A model generated the notes under the pieces. That model saw only the letters and a program-made list of their open reading frames with translations, did not search any database and was not told the origin of the DNA. From Mactromeris polynyma (lineage: Eukaryota > Mollusca > Bivalvia > Venerida > Mactridae): a stretch of DNA of 64,000 nt. Within the stretch, counting starts at the first letter, position 1. Each line of letters opens with the position of its first letter. A program made the position numbers and the translations under genes. Of the stretch, positions 12,082-24,548 are shown one piece after another. The stretch spans positions 1,818,912 through 1,882,911 of the forward strand of contig JASFXZ010000014.1 in NCBI GenBank assembly GCA_032209605.1. Direction: 5' to 3'.

Positions 12082-12358
12082 TTTTAGAGGTAGGAAAATT
12101 AGAATTCTACCTAGCGCTACGTAGGGAAAGAAGCATGCTGTTTCTTAAATGAAAGGAAAATAGTTGCTATCTTTAGACAGTGCTTTTAACAGTGCTAGCT
12201 TTACTAAACATAATGGCGTTCATGTGGAACAATGTCATCAGGTCTGGCGGAAGCCATATTGTAGCAAGCGAAGCGTTCATGCGTTTTTAGACAGCTACAT
12301 TTTCTACATAGGCTAACGTTTCTCCCTTACTTTCCCTATCTCTAAAAAACGCACCTCT
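12082..12358. mobile_element. MITE, CAGAGGTGCGTTTT family
   Basis: Shares ends and interior (AGAATTCTACCTAGCGCTA, TTTAGACAGTGCT, AGACAGCTACATTTTCTACA) with 16,562-16,854. The right end CTAAAAAACGCACCTCTG is intact and the left end is degraded. From 12,360 to 12,490 nothing further is visible. Confidence 0.7.
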
Positions 12359-12489
12359 GCTCAACCCGGAAGCGATGGGATTGAACTCCGCAAAAGACAC
12401 GACCATACTAGCGCTTCAAATAAACATGATGTAAGACACATTCAGAATAGCCTAAGTACAAGTTTGTAAACCACAATGTCACGGACTGT

Positions 12490-13005
12490 TAACTTAGACG
12501 GTAGAACACTCTACTGCCAACTTTGAGATCGTAGGTTCAAACTAAGGGTGAAGCGTATGCTCTCCGTGATAATTTGTCAGAAGAGCAAACATCCAAAGTC
12601 ATTTGCCTCTAATTTATGTGAAAAGGTTGTGAGTTGCTTGCGGAAGAATATGTTAGTACCGGAGTCTTATTCACCAACATTTTCAGACTGAAATTCAGAC
12701 TTAGACTTTAAATTTGCAAAACAAATATTTACCTGCATTTCTTTTTCATAAAAACTTAACAAATGAATTTTGTCTTAATAGTTCAAGATAACCACTCAAC
12801 ACTTTTGCCGTTTTTATTAAAAAAATTATTGTTATAATGACATAGAAGCCAACTGAACATTAAGCATTTTAAAGTCTAAGTCTGAGTTTCAGTCTTAAAA
12901 GGTTTGTGAATAAGGTTCCCAGTTGGTAACCTAGGAACTCTGGTTAGGTCAATTGACTGCTGTATATATAGCTGAAATACTGTTGAAAACGGCGTATAAG
13001 AATAA
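12490..13005 (+). mobile_element. SINE of the GTTAAACCC family, interrupted
   Basis: The 5' part has a box-B-like GATCGTAGGTTCAAACTAAG. The 3' part resumes near 12,930 with CTCTGGTTAGGTCAATTGAC and ends AAAACGGCGTATAAG, matching 5,150-5,424. About 250 bp of AT-rich sequence with its own inverted ends (AATTCAGACTTAGACTTTAA / TTAAAGTCTAAGTCTGAGTT) separates them, suggesting a nested foldback insertion. Confidence 0.55.
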
Positions 13006-13229
13006 TACGGTCATGCATAGCAGTAACAAAAATGCGTACACCCGCAAATCCGTGATTACGGCTTCTTTTCAATAGCTTTTAATATGCAGAACAAGGAGAA
13101 CTAGATGTGTTCATATGATTCCAACGCCCCCGCTATGGGCTTTCAAGTATATAAAGTTTGTATTATCCAATGCGTATGTGCCCAATAAGAATTGAATCCA
13201 TCACTCCTTTCAATAGGTATTGATCGGAA

Positions 13230-13500
13230 ACCAGTTGTTACACGGATGGACGCACGGACGGACGCACAGACGGACGCAATACAATAAAATACATTAAATG
13301 TTATTTTAAGTCGGCAAAACATTATAACAAATAATATAATCTATATAGCTTTTACAGCCGACTATGTAGTAACGTATAGTATAAAGAAAACATAGCATTA
13401 AACAGCTGCAACTAAAGATATTCATTATAACCAAAGCACGGACGCACGGACGCACGGACGCACGGACGCACGGACGCACGGACGCACGGACGCACGGGCG
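13230..13500. repeat. (CGGACGCA)n short tandem repeat in two blocks
   Basis: Irregular ACGGACGGACGCA at about 13,238-13,280, and about eight near-perfect CGGACGCA units at 13,437-13,498. The RPCVRASV frames on the minus strand are artefacts of this repeat. From 13,500 to 15,900 I see only AT-rich sequence, a (GA)n tract near 14,350 and no supportable gene. Confidence 0.85.
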
Positions 13501-15965
13501 GACAGGGGTAACACTTTTTGCCCATTCGCCATTATTCGAACATAACATACAGTTGTAAAATCATATCTGTAAGGGTCAATATAAATGCGTACAGCGACAT
13601 AAACATGGCGCTCTTGAACTTTGTCGTATCTTGACACAAAGCTAAGTTTCATCGACGAATATCTTTGTTTACACACACATAATTTATAACAGTACGATGG
13701 TATTTATAATATACATGTACTCGGTACATTTAATAACGCACACGATATTGGATTTCTAAATTTTCTTTAGGAAACAAAAAAAAGAACTTGACACGATATT
13801 ATTACATGTGTACGCAACATGTACATGCTAAATTTCATGACAATCGACAAGTATTTTCATAAAAAAATGAGTTTCAAAAGTAATAAAATGAATTTGAATG
13901 AAGTATGGTTGGTAAAAAAGTGTACGTTTTTAAATATACTGAGTATATTTGACATGAAATATAGTGATGGTTTTACTTGTGTAGTACTGTGTTATTTGAT
14001 CTTTATTGATGGTCATATTTCAAACGACACAAACCCGGGACATACTTCGAGTATCAAAATGAACATTAATGAGAAAGATGGATGTATGTATGTGCGTGCG
14101 TGGGGGGGGGCACAACCTCTCCCGGTCATCTTCTGTCGAGACGGACAAACTTCCCCCCACGATTGTAAGGACACACCCCTTAATGTATACTGTTAGGTCG
14201 GACAAAAACCCTCACTTACTAAGCTGATCGATACGAAATGATCTTTTATTTATTAATTACAATGTTCATGCCGGGACAGAAATACGAGAGTGACAGAAGA
14301 TTGATAGAAAGAAAGACAGGACACAGAGGGAGAAAGAAGATGACTGAACGAGAGAGAGAGAGATAAATGAATATGCGGGACACAATGAACCAAATAGTTT
14401 CGTCATTTAATTGGGGAGGCGGGCTCCGAGAACGCCCCATTAAATACGCCTATGACTTACATAATTTCATGCATGTTACACATGGGAAGGATATTATAGT
14501 TTATGATGCATCAGGTGCATGGTGGGTCTGTGTTCATGACTTTACATAGATGTTTCTTATTATTCTATTTCCTCTGAAACTTCCTTATTCAAGAACACTG
14601 TCGTGTTTATGATGATATCAGAACCTTTTTAATCGCCACTTCAAATTTAGTACGCATGTTGCTATGATGAGTATATCCTCAAAAGGAAAGAACTTTGTTT
14701 AAAATGTATTAAAACGTTTACTATGTATCATTGTGATACGTCTGTTTGCAACCAGACCGTGCAACGCCCCTATGTTGTTTTATCCAAACTCCGCAGTTTA
14801 TGTTACATCCAGTCGGCGTAGTAATACACTCACCTAAAGTTCTAACGCATCACTTTGGGTTTACTTGATTTCGATAAGACGAACGAGGTGTTGGCAATTT
14901 ATGGTCATTGTAGTAGAAAAAAACACAATGAAATCACGCAGATGACAAAAAAAGAAGTGCTTGAATAAAATCCAGCAAATAAACGTGTTTAAAATTTTAC
15001 AGAAATAATTTTAATAAAAGTTCAATTTCGTATGCTAAAAAACAAAGAAATGTGCTGTATGAAATTAATTACTGAGCGTATGCTAGGCACCTGTGGTTAC
15101 CGATTGTCTGCCTATTTGCAGCATTACACGAGTCCCCTTTACTGGTGTCGAGACAAAGGGCGCGGACACTTCCGGTTCCACTTCCGGTCTTTTAAAATTT
15201 ACAATTTTAACTTGGATCCACGTGGAAATCTCGTGTAACAAGCTTACGTGAATAACGCCGTTGTTAGATTCAATTAATTATCTTTCGGAGTACAAAATAT
15301 TTTACTTCTAGTCCTACAGGAAATGCAATTTTAGCCACATTTGTGAAAGGGCATGCTATTTTCAACCATTTTAGTGGACAAATAGCCCTCCCATATTTCT
15401 TTTGTACCATTTTCACTCTAAACATAATGTTTTTTAACGACTGTAACACAAAACAACACAATTAGAAAAAGAAATTATGTGAAAGACAGCCAAGTAAAAG
15501 CAGAAGTCAAAAATACCGAAGTTCGATCATTCGTTCCGCATGGCTGCACTTAACATCGAATAAAGAATTTGCGAAAGGTTTTTTAAAAAAAGAATGCTAT
15601 ATGATAAGAAATCTGAATTTTCATAACATTTAGTACAGAATTAAGAAAATTATATCAAATTTAAACATGGTGCGTTAGAACTTTGGGTGAGTGTACATGC
15701 TAACGTTTACTGAATTATAATTTTATTCTCGACTAATATAACCCATATCGTATGTAAAACCTGGGACCAATATATATATATTCATTAACCGAATCACTTT
15801 AACTCGTCATAAAACTTAGAAAAACAATTAATTTATGCCCAAATTTATAATCAGAATACAGGCAATTTTATTAGCTTTCTACCGATGCATAAATTGCTTG
15901 GATAGTCTTAGTACAATATACAGTAAAACCTCAATAATGCGCGCACCGTTTGGACCCTTGAAACT

Positions 15966-16198
15966 GCCGTGCGTTCGGTTAAGGCTAACACTCGCACGAG
16001 TAAGAAACTGTGCACGCATTTTGCAACCGAACGCTCTGTTTGCCAAAAAGTACGCACCCACTGTGCGCCCACTCGCTCGAGCATCTCCGAGGTAGCTAGC
16101 GAAGGGGCGCGTACTTTTTGGCAAACAGAGCGTTCGGTTGCAAAATGCGTGCACAGTTTCTTACTCGTGCGAGTGTTAGCCTTAACCGAACGCACGGC
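15966..16198. mobile_element. foldback element with ~90-bp near-perfect arms
   Basis: Arm GCCGTGCGTTCGGTTAAGGC... is repeated inverted to ...GCCTTAACCGAACGCACGGC. The arms are about 90 bp, with a central spacer of about 50 bp. It is nested inside a half copy of the ACAGTAAAACCTC MITE that starts near 15,917. Three overlapping frames across it are shadows of the palindrome. Confidence 0.88.
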
Positions 16199-16339
16199 TG
16201 GTCTTATAATTAATTTTAAGGGATGGGTAAAAAAGTTTGGTAAGTGTTTATTGTACCATATATGTACACGCTGAATGTCTGATCCGGGTGGTTAAATTGT
16301 CAGCTGGTTTAAAACCTTTTCAATGGTACATGTTATAAT

Positions 16340-17013
16340 CAAAGGGGGTCGGCACGTTAAGGAAATGACCTAAAACAGACATCCAAGTCAAAATCAATCA
16401 TACCATGTAATATCATTAACAAGGGTTATAACTAAAACAAAAATATTTTTCCCCAGGTTCATTTAAGTGTCCGTCAAAATTTTAATACTCGCCAAATTCA
16501 CATTCACAAGTACCTGCGTGGAGCTAATACAATACACTTTCAACAAACAATAACAATTTAGCAGAGGTGTGTTTTTCAGAGGTAGGAAAAGTAGAATTCT
16601 ACCTAGCGCTAGGTAGGGAAAGTAGCGCTGCCGTTTCTTAAACGTAGGGAAAGTAGCACCTATCTTTAGATAGATAGCGTGTTTTGACAGTGCTAGCTTT
16701 GCTAAACAAAATGGCGTCCATGCGGAACAGTGTCGTGTGGTATGGCGCGCGCCATTTTGTAGCTAGAATCGTTCAAGCGTTTTTTAGACGGCTACCTTTT
16801 CTACATTGGCTAACTTTTCTTGCTTATTTCCCCTACCTCTAAAACGCACCTCTGTTCATCTCACCAAAAATCAACAATCCAACGTGAATCGTGCAGAAAG
16901 TGCCATTTATTTTTTAGTCAATGAAATACTCGCAATTATTATTACATGGTATGATTGATTTTGACTTGGATGTCTGTTTTAGGTCATTTCCTTAACGTAC
17001 CGACCCCCTTTGG
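16340..17013. mobile_element. foldback element with ~75-bp TIRs, nested MITE inside
   Basis: Left TIR begins AAAGGGGGTCGGCACGTTAA (16,341) and the right end is its inverse, CGTACCGACCCCCTTT (to 17,011). They match for about 75 bp with very few differences and are bounded by TTATAAT on both sides. No transposase is present. The CAGAGGTG MITE lies inside. Confidence 0.85.
16562..16854. mobile_element. MITE, CAGAGGTG ends, inside the foldback element
   Basis: Ends CAGAGGTGTGTTTTTCAGAG and CTCTAAAACGCACCTCTG are inverted repeats. CAGAGGTG-type termini recall hAT-like elements. The interior includes CCTAGCGCTAGG and a paired TAGCTTTGCTAAAC segment. Sister copy at 12,082-12,358. Confidence 0.8.
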
Positions 17014-17131
17014 TTATAATTATCTGTGTGTCTGTCATTTGACCTGCTTGTGTTTCTGACTGTTCATCATAAATCACAACGGGTTCTTCCGCGAGCAACT
17101 GACAGTTTTCCTATCAGTACATTCTGTCAAT

Positions 17132-17398
17132 CAGGCGCGTAGCTGAGCCCAAATTGACTTTACGCACTCTGCTAGGGGATCCGGGGGCATGCTCTCCCGG
17201 GATTTTTTTTGTAATTGGAACGGTCTATGGTGTCTTTTCGAGTATATTTTACAACATAGAATGTGGTCCTATTTGACTCCCCTTAATTCCCAGTGTACAT
17301 TTTTATTGCGTTTTTTTTTTTTTTTTTTTTTTTTTTTTCGACCTGTCTAAAATTATTTTACGCACGTGCGTACGTGCGTAAGCCTAGCTACGCGCCTG
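17132..17398. mobile_element. MITE with CAGGCGCGTAGCT ends and TCAAT duplication
   Basis: Left CAGGCGCGTAGCTGAGCC and right GCCTAGCTACGCGCCTG are inverted. TCAAT flanks both sides (17,127-17,131 and 17,399-17,403). A 28-nt poly-T run lies inside at about 17,311-17,338. Confidence 0.85.
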
Positions 17399-17409
17399 TC
17401 AATGTGCAT

Positions 17410-20160
17410 TGAATAGGAATATTGTTATTGTTTTTACTTAGGAACGTCGTAGATAATCCTTCCTTCATGTATATATCCTTTACAAATGAACAAATGTAAC
17501 CTTGTAACTCTCATGTGCTGTTAAATTAACTTCTTTACTTAATAAGCGTTTGGTTAGTAACGATTTCCATGTATTAATTATTTGTCAACTTAGTACAGTT
17601 TTAATATAAAAATGCATTGGAATGTTATGTATTTTAAAAGCTGAATTTTCTTCAGTGGTAATTATCGCCATCGTTTCTGTTGTTCGTGTTGGACATACAA
17701 CGTTGATTGCATTACAATGAAAGTTACCGCTTACTAGACAATACACGTGATCCTCGTGCCAAAAGTTGAAACTCGTACTCACCGTCACGGGTGGTCAAAC
17801 ATGACGATAATTATGTATTTTTTGTGAAAGTCGATAGAGTACTATGTATAATACTAGAATGCCAAATTTTAGGTCGGCATATAAAACCTGTTTCTTAAAT
17901 TTGTATTTTATGACATGGACGTTTAGAAAATGTGTTCAGTGAATACGATCACTATAGTTGGTATTTGTGAGTTAAACGCTGGAAAGTGCTAGTATGTTCA
18001 ATAGTTTATAATTTCATACTCGGCTGATACCGTTTACACACACACGCAGCTTTCCGTGCCTTTTAACTGGCTTATCGCAGTGGATTGTCTCCCTTGAAAA
18101 TGACCCTAAAATCGATATCGAGTTTCCAGCTCTACCAGTTTTGATCAATAGATTATAGAGGGAAAGTAATTTCAAGCTTAAATTTAAACAATTTATCTTA
18201 ATACTAGAAAATTTTAGCAGTTATGACAATATTCTTCAATTTATTCTCTTTCATTTAGTGTCAAACTATTTATTCTAACTAAACATCTTCTTGCTTCCAA
18301 TTTGATTTTAAAAGTATCACCATTCATTACATAGAACATAGAGTAAAACTCAGTAAAATTATCCATTTCCAAAAGTTTAGGGGCTAATAAATCATATTTT
18401 CCAATAAGTGAAAACATTTTAGCAGTTATGTCTGTTTTCTTGATTAAATGAACAATAATATCATGGGTTTTTTTATAATTTAAAATAATTAATTGCTTCT
18501 TGCTTTCATTCTTTGTTAAAGTAAGTAATGTACTAAAAAAATCTCGCTTTTCTTTCATTATTCTCGTCTGCTATGTTGTTGTTGTTGTAACTATCAATGT
18601 GTTAAATAGGTTGCCATTGTGTTTGACTGGTTTTAAGTATTATAAATCATTTTATATTAAATTCGATGATTCTGTTTAACTTTATACTGAAGTGAAACTA
18701 TTTAAAGTGATGCTATTTATATGGAACACGCTAAATTCGATCCCTGTATTTATATATATTGTAATAGAGATGTTGCAATTATTCAGACAAAGGACCCATA
18801 TAACCTGCATAACGGGGGGAATTTAAAGCACGAGATTTGATATTTTTCAACATATATACACAGTATTCATAGAATGATCAGGATAAATGCCAAATCCTGT
18901 TTTTTAAGTATTCGCAGACGTCAATCGTTATCATGTCAGTACCTGTAATGCTACTTTAGATTGTAAGCCATGTATAATTATTTAAATGTCCACTACGACA
19001 GTTTACTGCAATACTCTTGTTGTTCTCAGGCCCGGATCCAGAAATTCCCGACTGGTTGGGCCAAACATGATGAAAATATATATACATGTATATATGAAAT
19101 GGTGGCTTCTGGTACATTTCGGGGTCTAAATTTTGAGGACTCTTTCATGTGAATTCCACTAGTGTTATCTTGTAAAAAAATACAGAACGACCAAATCATA
19201 CAAGTACCAACACTTTAACAATTTTCCAGGGGACAGCGCCTCCTGTACCTACTCCCAGTCAGCCTTCAGTAAAACCCCTTGTCACAAGTGAATAAGAAGC
19301 CATTTCGTCATAAACTCTGTGAAATAGTGTAGCTATTAAAACTTTCATTCTGATTTGGCAGAAGTTGACTCTTTTTAATGTCCAAAATGAACATGATCAG
19401 GGAGCACACTTATAAACTGTATTAACTGTTAACCGCCTAAAGTATATACTTAAACTACAAACAGTTTTATGTATGCTCCCTGAAATACAATAAATGTGTT
19501 TATCATCTCCGACATTTCGAGGTTAGAGCGATACATGAATTCAAATACCAACCAACATTTATATTAACACAATGTATTTTGCATATCACACTGCAAAACT
19601 TGCTTGTATGAAAGGACAACAAATATGATGGTGTCTTATAACTCGTCTTTTGAATTAATTTATTTTCCTTATGACTCGGTAAAGTTGAAATAAAGAATGC
19701 ATATAAAGGTATAATGTTTCGTATAATCTTGAAGTACGAATCAAAAGCATTTCTTCAATAAATGTAGAATAACTGCCCACGTGTGCGTTTCAAACAATAC
19801 TTTCTTTCATCTCTGTATCTGGATACGAGGTATCAAATCTCCGTTTGTAAACCAATTTCAAAAGTTTATCCCCAACTCCTACACGAGCATAAATTCGTCA
19901 GTTCATCTACTAACTTAAACTAAAACCATATCTTGTTTGATTGTATTTTATAAAGAGTTTTATATTTTGAGTTGTATAGATAGTACAGCTACAATGCAAA
20001 CTGTCAAGAACAACGCCTTTTGGGAGTCCCATATGTTGGACACTGTTGAGAGGTTGTTGCTCTACAGAGATTAAATCTATAATAAACTCCTACTTCGGGA
20101 AATATTGAAACAGTTGTTAAAGGACGGTTGTTGGTCAAGAGAATGCCGCTCTGGAAGTAG
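17410..20160. other. 2.7 kb without a recognisable gene
   Basis: AT-rich sequence. A minus-strand frame of 105 residues at 18,241-18,558 (KESKKQLIILNYKKTHD-like, lysine and isoleucine rich) has no repeat structure and no family I recognise; it could be a chance frame or a fragment of an old element. A short region at 19,020-19,120 reads RIQKFPTGWAKHDE, also unassigned. Confidence 0.4.
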
Positions 20161-20165
20161 TTGTG

Positions 20166-21634
20166 CTGTAGAGTAACACTCCAATAATAAGACCACCCTT
20201 AGGACCCTTAACAACTGCTCTTAATATTGAGGTGATCTTAATATTGAGGTTGAAATAAGAGCAAAATAGTGAAAACGGACTTGAAAATGGTATACTTTAT
20301 TTTGAGGTGGTCTTAATATTGAGGTTGAATAAAGAGCAAAACAGTGAAAACGGACTTGAAAATGGTATACTTTATTTTGAGGTGGTCTTAATATTGAGGT
20401 TGAATAAAGAGCAAAACAGTGAAAACGGACTTGAAAATGGTATACTTTATTTTGAGGTGGTCTTAATATTGAGGTTGAATAAAGAGCAAAATAGTGAAAA
20501 CGGACATGAAAATGTGTTCTTTATTTTTGAGGTGGTCTTACTATTGAGATTGAATAAAGAGCAAAACAGTGAAAACGGACATGAAAATGTGTTCTTTATT
20601 TTTGAGGTGGTCTTACTATTGAGATTGAATAAAGAGCAAAACAGTGAAAACGGACATGAAAATGTGTTCTTTATTTTTGAGGTGGTCTTAATATTGAGGT
20701 TGAAATAAGAGCAAAACAGTGAAAACGGACTTGAAAATGTGTTCTTTATTTTTGAGGTGGTCTTAATATTGAGGTTGAAATAAGAGCAAAATAGTGAAAA
20801 CGGACATGAAAATGTGTTCTTTATTTTTGAGGTGGTCTTAATATTGAGGTTGAAATAAGAGCAAAACAGTGAAAACGGACTTGAAAATGTGTTCTTTATT
20901 TTTGAGGTGGTCTTAATATTGAGGTTGAAATAAGAGCAAAACAGTGAAAACGGACTTGAAAATGTGTTCTTTATTTTGAGGTGGTCTTAATATTGAGGTT
21001 GAAATAAGAGCAAAACAGTGAAAACGGACATGAAAATGTGTTCTTTTATTTTGAGGTGGTCTTAATATTGAGGTTGAAATAAGAGCAAAACAGTGAAAAC
21101 GGACTTGAAGATGTGTTCTTTATTTTGAAGTGGTCTTAATATTGAGGTTGAAATAAGAGTAAAACAGTGAAAACGGACTTGAAGATGTGTTCTTTATTTT
21201 GAAGTGGTCTTAATATTGAGGTTGAAATAAGAGTAAAACAGTGAAAACGGACTTGAAAATGTGTTCTTTATTTTGAAGTGGTCTTAATATTGAGGTTGAA
21301 ATAAGGCAAAATAGTGAAAACGGACTTGAAGATGTGTTCTTTATTTTGAAGTGGTCTTAATATTGAGGTTGAAATAAGAGCAAAACAGTAAAAACGGACA
21401 TGAAAATGTATTCTTTATTTTTGAAGTGGTCTTAATATTGAGGTTGAAATAAGGCAAAATAGTGAAAACGGACTTGAAAATGTGTTCTTTATTTTGAGGT
21501 GGACTTAATATTGAGGTGATCTTAATACTGAGGTTGAATAAAGACAAAAACAGTGAAAATGGGCTTGAACATTGTGTTCTTAATTTTGAGGTGGTCTAAG
21601 TATTTAGGTGGTTTTTAAGCGAGGTTTGACTGTA
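20166..21634. repeat. ~75-bp tandem array grown inside an ACAGTAAAACCTC MITE
   Basis: About eighteen units of 73-76 bp, each reading GAGGTGGTCTTAATATTGAG, GAGCAAAACAGTGAAAACGG and a TTCTTTATTTTGA block. The unit is the interior of the dispersed MITE family at 6,186, 11,851 and 31,668. The right margin still ends GCGAGGTTTGACTGTA, a degenerate MITE terminus. Long frames across it are periodic artefacts. Confidence 0.88.
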
Positions 21635-22019
21635 TTTATTTGTCTGTCTGCCAACAAGTGTGTCAAATACCTTTGTTCCTCAAATAGTAATCAGTTTGTC
21701 TTACAAGTTACAACATATAGATTTACCGAACCAAGAATTTTTTTTATAAAAACATAAACAGCATTGTGTTAGCGCGCTATGAATAATATACAACTATTGA
21801 CGTTCCTAACAAATACAATACCAAGATCAGTGCACATGATTATAACGGATAATAACATTCAGCACTCAAATCTCAAATTACAAAATTTAGTCATATTAGA
21901 CTGACAGTGGATATTTGAGTGTAGAAATTTCATAACATTGTCAAATGAGTGCTTAATATTAATTTTGTACCATTTTCTTCGGAATGTTATGGTAATTATG
22001 AGTGATTATTTAGGTTTTA

Positions 22020-22567
22020 ATGCCACACCTCACACTCGGATGCCACACCTCACACTCAGATGCCACACCTCACACTCAGATGCCACACCTCACACTCAGA
22101 TGCCACACCTCACACTCAGATGCCACACCTCACACTCAGATGCAACACCTCACACTCAGATGTCACACCTCACACTCAGATGCCACACCTCACACTCAGA
22201 TGCCACACCTCACACTCAGATGCCACACCTCACACTCAGATGCCACACCTCACACTCAGATGCCACACCTCACACTCAGATGCCACACCTCAAACTCAGA
22301 TGCCACACCTCACACTCAGATGCCACACCTCACACTCAGATGGATGCCACACCTCACACTCAGATGGATGCCACACCTCACACTCAGATGCCACACCTCA
22401 CACTCAGATGCCACACCTCACACTCAGATGCCACACCTCACAATCAGATGCCACACCTCACAATCAGATGCCACACCTCACACTCAGATGCCACACCTCA
22501 CACTCAGATGCCACACCTCACACTCAGATGCCACACCTCACACTCAGATGCCACACCTCACACTCAG
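22020..22567. repeat. 20-bp satellite (ATGCCACACCTCACACTCAG)n
   Basis: About 27 nearly identical 20-bp units, with two 4-bp GGAT insertions near 22,342 and 22,366 and rare point changes. Because 20 is not a multiple of three, the array is open in all three plus frames, which explains the three overlapping 186-241-residue frames. It is not coding. Confidence 0.97.
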
Positions 22568-22639
22568 GCGTATTTACTGAATGTAATTCCATTGACCCAT
22601 ATCATACTAGAATCTCTACATAATGGGTCACAAAATATA

Positions 22640-23545
22640 TTCAGCACTCCTTTATCATTATAATGCATTTTCACACTAAATATGAGTCACAATTATCATT
22701 ATAATGCATTTTCACACTAAATATGAGTCACATTTATCATTATAATGCATTTTAACACTAAATATGAGTCACATTTATCATTATAATGCATTTTAACACC
22801 AAATATGAGTCACATGTATCATTATGATGCATTTTCACACTAAATATGAGTCACATTTATCATTATAATGCATGTTCACACTAGATATGAGTCACATTTA
22901 TCATTATAATGCATTTTCACACTAAATTTGAATCACATTTGTCATTATAATGCATTTTAACACCAAATATGAGTCACATTTATCATGATAATTCATTTTC
23001 ACACTACATATGAGTCACAGTTATCATGATAATGCATTTTCACACTAAATATGAGTCACATTTATCATTATAATGCATTTTCACACCAAATATGAGTCAC
23101 ATTTATCATTATATTGCATTTTCACACTAAATATGAATCGCATTTATCATTATAATGCATTTTCACACCAAATATGAGTCACATTTATCATGATAATTCA
23201 TTTTCACACTACATATGAGTCACATTTATCATTATAATGCATTTTCACACTAAATATGAGTTACATTTATCATTATAATGCATGTTTACACTAAATATGA
23301 ATCACATTTATCATTATAATGCATTTTCACACTAAATATGAGTCACATTTATCATTATAATGCATTTTCACACTAGATATGAGTCGCAATCATTATAATG
23401 CATTTTCACACTAAATATGAGTTACATTTATCATTATAATGCATTTTCACACTAGATATGAGTCGCAATCATTATAATGCATTTTCACACTAAATATGAG
23501 TTACATTTATCATTATAATGCATTTTCACACTAAATATGATTCAC
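22640..23545. repeat. 41-bp satellite (TCACATTTATCATTATAATGCATTTTCACACTAAATATGAG type)
   Basis: About 22 units of around 41 bp with moderate divergence (CACACTAAATATGAGTCACA core). Some units are shortened to ATGAGTCGCAATCATTATAA. No unique spacers, so it is not a CRISPR array. Confidence 0.93.
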
Positions 23546-23599
23546 TATCAGACACGTAATAGTAAATTTTGTAATCTGAGATTTGAGTGCTGATGGTAA

Positions 23600-24232
23600 G
23601 TGACCCACGATTATATTGGACACTCGCACTCAACACTTAAAAACACTTAAAAACGTTTGCGTATATGAAGTACTAAAAAGGTCAGATTAAAACTGTACCG
23701 AATCGATCTTCATCAACAACGTACACAGCACGTTTCTCGTCTCTTATCTTAGTTTAATCATACTTTATTGTATTTATACATATACTGTATAACTAGTACA
23801 TTTGCACAAACAAACGAACAACTTTTACATATATATAAAAGGGTTGGGCCAAAAGTTTTAACAACATTATCTAGGGCCCTCCGCTAGAATTATTATCTAA
23901 ATTTGAAGGACCACCTTTATAGCACTTCCCTATCTATTCATGGCCTTGAATGATTGACCTCGTTTTGACACACAGATGCGATTCATGGCCTTCAATGATT
24001 GACCTCGTTTTGACACACAGATTGCTCATGCGTTTTGCTCATTCCTGTACAAACCGATTGTGTGATCAAAGGGCAACATCTGCGACTATTTCGACCAACA
24101 AAGAAGCGTTATCTGGAGTTATGTTAAGATTCTAAATTCTAAAACATTTGTGACGTATGAAGAAGTCAAGTATTTATATTTAACATGTAAATCAAAAGTC
24201 ATTACCGAAAAGTAGACATTCTTAGCAGATAG
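23600..24232. other. intergenic stretch, no gene seen
   Basis: Contains a short direct duplication near 23,940-24,020 (TTCATGGCCTT(G/C)AATGATTG) and otherwise nothing I can assign. Confidence 0.4.
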
Positions 24233-24490
24233 CAGGGGCGTATATTCCTATAAGTCGTTTAGGCCGCGGACTACACATTTTTCGAAAAATCGAGAGTAAA
24301 AAATGGCCAAGATTGCAATGGGATAGATAATGTATGTTTTTGATGTTATTGTAAGTATATTAACCAGAACAAAATATACACCAAAACGCGTCTCTGACAA
24401 TCTAGCTACAAAAACTTTTCCGGGGGAACCATGCTCCCACCCACCCCACTAAAACTAGGCCTAAACATCAATGTCAGCTAAGCTCCTGGA
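24233..24490. mobile_element. short element sharing ends with 55,500-55,733
   Basis: Contains GGGGCGTATATTCCTATAAG at the left and AAACTAGGCCTAAACATCAA...TCAGCTAAGCTCCTG at the right. The copy at 55,500-55,733 shares TTTTTGATGTTATTG-like, GATCTAGCTACAAAAACT-like and AAACTAGGCCTGCACATCAA blocks. It is dispersed and non-coding. Confidence 0.55.
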
Positions 24491-24548
24491 AAGCATTGAA
24501 TTTATATTTTTTAATCACAGACATTTTCATGTACATACAGAAAACATC

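Larger units (their letters stand above)
21860..23592. mobile_element. inverted-repeat-bounded unit containing two satellite arrays
   Basis: Left end CAGCACTCAAATCTCAAATT continues to AAATTTA (21,860-21,889) and recurs inverted as TAAATTTTGTAATCTGAG... ATTTGAGTGCTG (23,563-23,592), matching about 28 of 30. Between them lie a 20-bp array and a 41-bp array that account for most of the interior, so this looks like a MITE whose interior became satellite DNA. Confidence 0.75.

Noticed and set aside
13306..13676. Minus-strand frames with RPCVRASV repeats
   Set aside because: They read the (CGGACGCA)n repeat.
22020..22623. Three overlapping 186-241-residue plus-strand frames
   Set aside because: They are the three readings of a 20-bp tandem repeat; no domain, no start context, no codon bias.
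22640..23545. Regular direct repeats resembling a CRISPR array
   Set aside because: Units are contiguous with no unique spacers and diverge like a eukaryotic satellite; the window is animal DNA.
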